Of a stretch of 64,000 bases of DNA, positions 62,037 to 64,000 are shown one piece after another. Where the stretch lies: contig JAFUJB010000014.1 of assembly GCA_017473865.1 (NCBI GenBank), positions 121,662-185,661 on the forward strand, given 5' to 3'. The stretch is from Clostridia bacterium (GTDB lineage: Bacteria; Bacillota; Clostridia; Oscillospirales; CAG-272). The first letter of the stretch is position 1. Each line of letters opens with the position of its first letter. A program made the position numbers and the translations under genes. Under the pieces are notes generated by a model, which saw only the letters and a list, made by a program, of their open reading frames with translations, did no database searches and was not told where the DNA came from.

Positions 62037-62624
62037 TTTCTTTTTGGGATAGTGCTTTTTGCTCTTTTTCTTTTTAACCGAGAAGCCAAAACTGCCTATC
62101 TTTTTACCAAGCTCAAAATATTCTCCGTGTGCAAATGCCGCAAGCTTTGCCTTTTCAAGATGCAGCTTGCCGTCTTCGCCAAGCAGACTTTCGTCAACGT
62201 TTATGGCGGTAATATCTGCAATAAACATATGGTGAGAGCCAAGCTCGACAATATCGGTTACCTTACATTCAAGGTTCATCGGACATTCTTCGATCATAGG
62301 ACAGCTAACAGTAGAACTTGCCGCCTTCGTAAAATTACATTTTTCAAATTTGTCTACCTTTGCCCCCGTATATATACCGCAATAGTCAGCCTCTTTTACG
62401 CGGCTAGCAGGCGTAAGGTTTATAACAAATTCTTTGGTGTTTTTGATTATTTCAAAAGAGTGTCTCTGCGGTCTTATCGACACGTAGGTTTTCGGCGGAT
62501 TCGAATTCAATATTCCCGTCCAAGCGATTGTAATTATATTTGAATTATCCATATCGCCGCACGACACCATAACCGGTGGAACGGGTGAAAGAAGCGTACC
62601 GCCCTTCCATATGACCTTACTCAA
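62034..62624 (-). CDS. Flavin reductase-like FMN-binding protein
   Basis: 196 residues with the split-barrel flavin reductase-like fold: an N-terminal PVPPVMVSCGD segment, TIAWTGILNSNPPKTYVSIRP and FVINLTP, then the GSHHMFIADI strand and a very basic C-terminus. It probably binds FMN and reduces a flavin or small substrate with NAD(P)H. The start is a TTG at 62624, directly after the ddl stop codon, so it is coupled to ddl. Its link to wall synthesis is unclear. Confidence 0.87.
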   Translation of the reverse strand: MSKVIWKGGTLLSPVPPVMVSCGDMDNSNIITIAWTGILNSNPPKTYVSIRPQRHSFEIIKNTKEFVINLTPASRVKEADYCGIYTGAKVDKFEKCNFTKAASSTVSCPMIEECPMNLECKVTDIVELGSHHMFIADITAINVDESLLGEDGKLHLEKAKLAAFAHGEYFELGKKIGSFGFSVKKKKSKKHYPKKK

Positions 62625-62625
62625 T

Positions 62626-63711
62626 TTATTTGCCCTCTTTGCTTTCTAAAGCGAGTTTTATAAGCTTGTCGATAAGCTCGGAATACGTCATTCCGCTTGC
62701 CATTGCCATTTTGGGATAAAGGCTTATGTTTGTAAAACCGGGGAGGGTGTTAATTTCGTTAAATACGATTTTCTCTTCCTCTCCGCACACGAAAAAGTCA
62801 ACTCTGGAAAGTCCCTTACAATCAAGATATGTAAATATTCCTTCAGCCATACGCTTAAGGTTGAGCCACGTTGACTTGCTTATCTTTGCAGGTATGCTGT
62901 AAGTCGACGTACCGTTGTTGTATTTGTCATCGTAGTCATAAAAATCAGCATCGGAAATAATTTCTCCGCAAGTCAATGCAACCGGATTGTCGTTTCCGAG
63001 TACGGCAACCTCGACCTCTTTGCCCACAATTGCTTCTTCGATGAGTATCTTGCTGTCAAACTTGATAGCCTTCAAGAGCGCGTCTTTAAGTTCCTCACCG
63101 TTTGTAACCTTTGAAACGCCCACAGATGAGCCTGAGTTTGCGGGTTTAATAAATACGGGATAGCCTAGCTCGTTTTCTACGTCGTTTTTAATGGAGTCAA
63201 ACGACGTTAGTACGTCTTTTTTTGTTGCGTATACGCAAGCCGCCATCGGAATTCCGTAGTTATTTAAAACAAGCTTAGTAAAAGCCTTATCCATACATAC
63301 GGCTGACGACGCGCATCCGGGTCCGACGTATGGCACTCCGCACATATCAAGCATTCCCTGAAGTTTTCCGTCTTCGGAATATGCCCCGTGCATTACGGGA
63401 TATACGACGTCAACGGCAACCCTTTCAAGTGTATTGTCTGCATTTATTGCATATACGGCATGGTCGCCGTAGGTGGTCGACATAAGTGCCTTTCTGCAAT
63501 TTACGCTATCGTCCATCCACGTGTTATTCTTTATATTTTCGTTTGCGCCTTCGTAAATATACATCTGTCCGCCGCGTGTAATACCGACCTTAACTATGTT
63601 ATATTTTTCCTTATCAGCATTTTCAAGCACAGAATAAGAGGACTTGAGCGATACCTCGTATTCCGTCGAGTTTCCGCCGAACATTACGCAAAAATTCGTC
63701 TTGTTGCTCAT
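62626..63711 (-). CDS. ddl: D-alanine--D-alanine ligase
   Basis: 361 residues; ATP-grasp ligase of peptidoglycan synthesis. Visible motifs are FGGNSTEYEVSLKSS, PVMHGAYSEDGKLQG, PANSGSSVGVSKV and FNEINTLPGFT. The substrate loop reads FYDYDDKY, keeping the Tyr found in D-Ala-D-Ala enzymes and unlike VanA-type ligases, so ordinary vancomycin-sensitive precursors are expected from this gene. ACGGAG upstream supports the ATG. It has its own promoter with a perfect palindrome at the transcript start. Confidence 0.96.
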   Translation of the reverse strand: MSNKTNFCVMFGGNSTEYEVSLKSSYSVLENADKEKYNIVKVGITRGGQMYIYEGANENIKNNTWMDDSVNCRKALMSTTYGDHAVYAINADNTLERVAVDVVYPVMHGAYSEDGKLQGMLDMCGVPYVGPGCASSAVCMDKAFTKLVLNNYGIPMAACVYATKKDVLTSFDSIKNDVENELGYPVFIKPANSGSSVGVSKVTNGEELKDALLKAIKFDSKILIEEAIVGKEVEVAVLGNDNPVALTCGEIISDADFYDYDDKYNNGTSTYSIPAKISKSTWLNLKRMAEGIFTYLDCKGLSRVDFFVCGEEEKIVFNEINTLPGFTNISLYPKMAMASGMTYSELIDKLIKLALESKEGK

Positions 63712-63729
63712 AAAAACATCTCCGTCATA

Positions 63730-63747
63730 ATGTAATATATATTACAT
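63730..63747. promoter_or_regulatory. 18-bp perfect palindrome at the ddl transcription start
   Basis: ATGTAATATATATTACAT reads identically on both strands. It lies 3 bases downstream of the -10 box, over the expected transcription start, a position where a bound repressor would block RNA polymerase. The regulator is unknown. Confidence 0.55.
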
Positions 63748-63750
63748 ATT

Positions 63751-63779
63751 ATTCTATCACAAGCGCAAATGTTTGTCAA
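63751..63779 (-). promoter_or_regulatory. Sigma-A promoter of ddl
   Basis: Minus-strand TTGACA (63774-63779), 17-bp spacer, TAGAAT (63751-63756). Confidence 0.88.
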
Positions 63780-63808
63780 TAAAGCTATGTTTTTGGTGTG
63801 ATAAAAAG

Positions 63809-63986
63809 AAAACGCTTTCGCGTTTTGCGCCCACGGCGCAGGGCAACATGGGGTTGCAAAAGATTGCATATTTAAGAATTATTGAGTTTCAGAAAACAAA
63901 AGGAGGTATCCGTAGGGGGAACCCCCTCGGTCGTTTTAGGGGTAGGGGTCTTTAGGGGCGGGGGAATCGAAACCCCTGCCCCTAAA
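63809..63986. repeat. Cluster of G/C-rich hairpins at the right edge
   Basis: No gene is supported here. Hairpins present: AAAACGC-N4-GCGTTTT (63809-63826), TGCGCC/GGCGCA (63826-63840), a GGGGG/CCCCC pair near 63914-63926, and a long one with TTTAGGGGC and GCCCCTAAA outer arms (63951-63986). The G-rich direct repeats (TTTTAGGGG, GTAGGGG, TTTAGGGG) look like a mobile or REP-like intergenic element cut by the window end. Confidence 0.5.
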
Positions 63987-64000
63987 TGCCTTCTTTGTAA

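Noticed and set aside
62626-63711. Vancomycin-resistance-type ligase
   Set aside because: The FYDYDDKY loop keeps the Tyr typical of D-Ala-D-Ala ligases, and no vanH, vanX or VanRS-like genes are adjacent.
63730-63747. GlnR/TnrA site at the ddl promoter
   Set aside because: The half-sites TGTAA and TTACA are separated by six bases rather than the seven of the consensus; reported only as an unassigned palindrome.

Overview
This window is ordinary housekeeping chromosome from a low-to-mid GC, Gram-positive, anaerobe-like Firmicute. It is most probably a member of the Clostridia, and the gene content resembles gut Oscillospirales, but that placement is inference from gene families. Supporting signs are a ylxM-ffh-rpsP-khpA unit, S-box (SAM-I), FMN and T-box riboregulators, RecD2, YhaO/YhaN, a DUF4321-maf-mreBCD-pbp2 cluster, a TIGR04086 membrane protein, short-form ProB, and more than 15 near-consensus sigma-A promoters, nearly all with a 17-bp spacer. 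No rRNA, tRNA, CRISPR array, prophage or complete insertion sequence was seen.

Layout. 1-475: 3' end of a sensor histidine kinase. 0.6-9 kb (minus strand): SRP/ribosome unit (ylxM-ffh-rpsP-khpA), a recombination/competence unit (small membrane protein-recD2-comF), metK behind a SAM riboswitch, and ribU behind an FMN riboswitch. 9-23 kb (minus): rpsL-rpsG-fusA-tuf and rpoB-rpoC, separated by an unfamiliar lipoprotein gene that has its own promoter, a candidate 33-residue leader peptide and an attenuator-like hairpin. 23-31 kb: rpsT, an orphan Wzz-like protein, an amino-sugar-like gene pair (PIG-L deacetylase plus divergent NagB), a canonical MreB, argS-yebC, and a 136-138 bp tandem repeat. 31-39 kb (minus): XRE regulator, TIGR04086 protein, yajC, recG, an unknown polytopic protein, and the YhaN/YhaO nuclease pair. 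39-47 kb: rbfA-nrnA-truB (plus), then serS with its T-box, a degenerate methylglyoxal-synthase-like gene, a MinD-like ATPase, nth, proA and proB (minus). 47-54 kb (plus): cell-shape operon zapA-DUF4321-maf-mreB-mreC-mreD-pbp2-LRR lipoprotein. 54-58 kb (minus): recA-recX-rimO-pgsA. 58-62 kb (plus): yqhQ-prmC-ppiC lipoprotein-rsgA. 62-64 kb (minus): ddl and a flavin reductase-like gene, then a hairpin-rich end.

The genes serve translation and transcription, envelope growth (two MreB paralogues, MreCD, PBP2, Ddl, PgsA, foldase), and DNA repair (RecA, RecX, RecD2, RecG, Nth, YhaNO). No complete, obviously new multigene system was found. The most unusual items are: (a) the leader-ORF/attenuator in front of the lipoprotein between rpoC and rpsL; (b) an mre-operon MreB lacking the Glu-Glu catalytic motif while a second MreB keeps it; (c) a deacetylase/NagB-like pair whose NagB lacks key residues; (d) an MGS-fold protein without its catalytic residues beside MinD; (e) ribosomal protein S12 with Arg at the classical streptomycin-resistance position; and (f) several families of intergenic hairpins and repeats.
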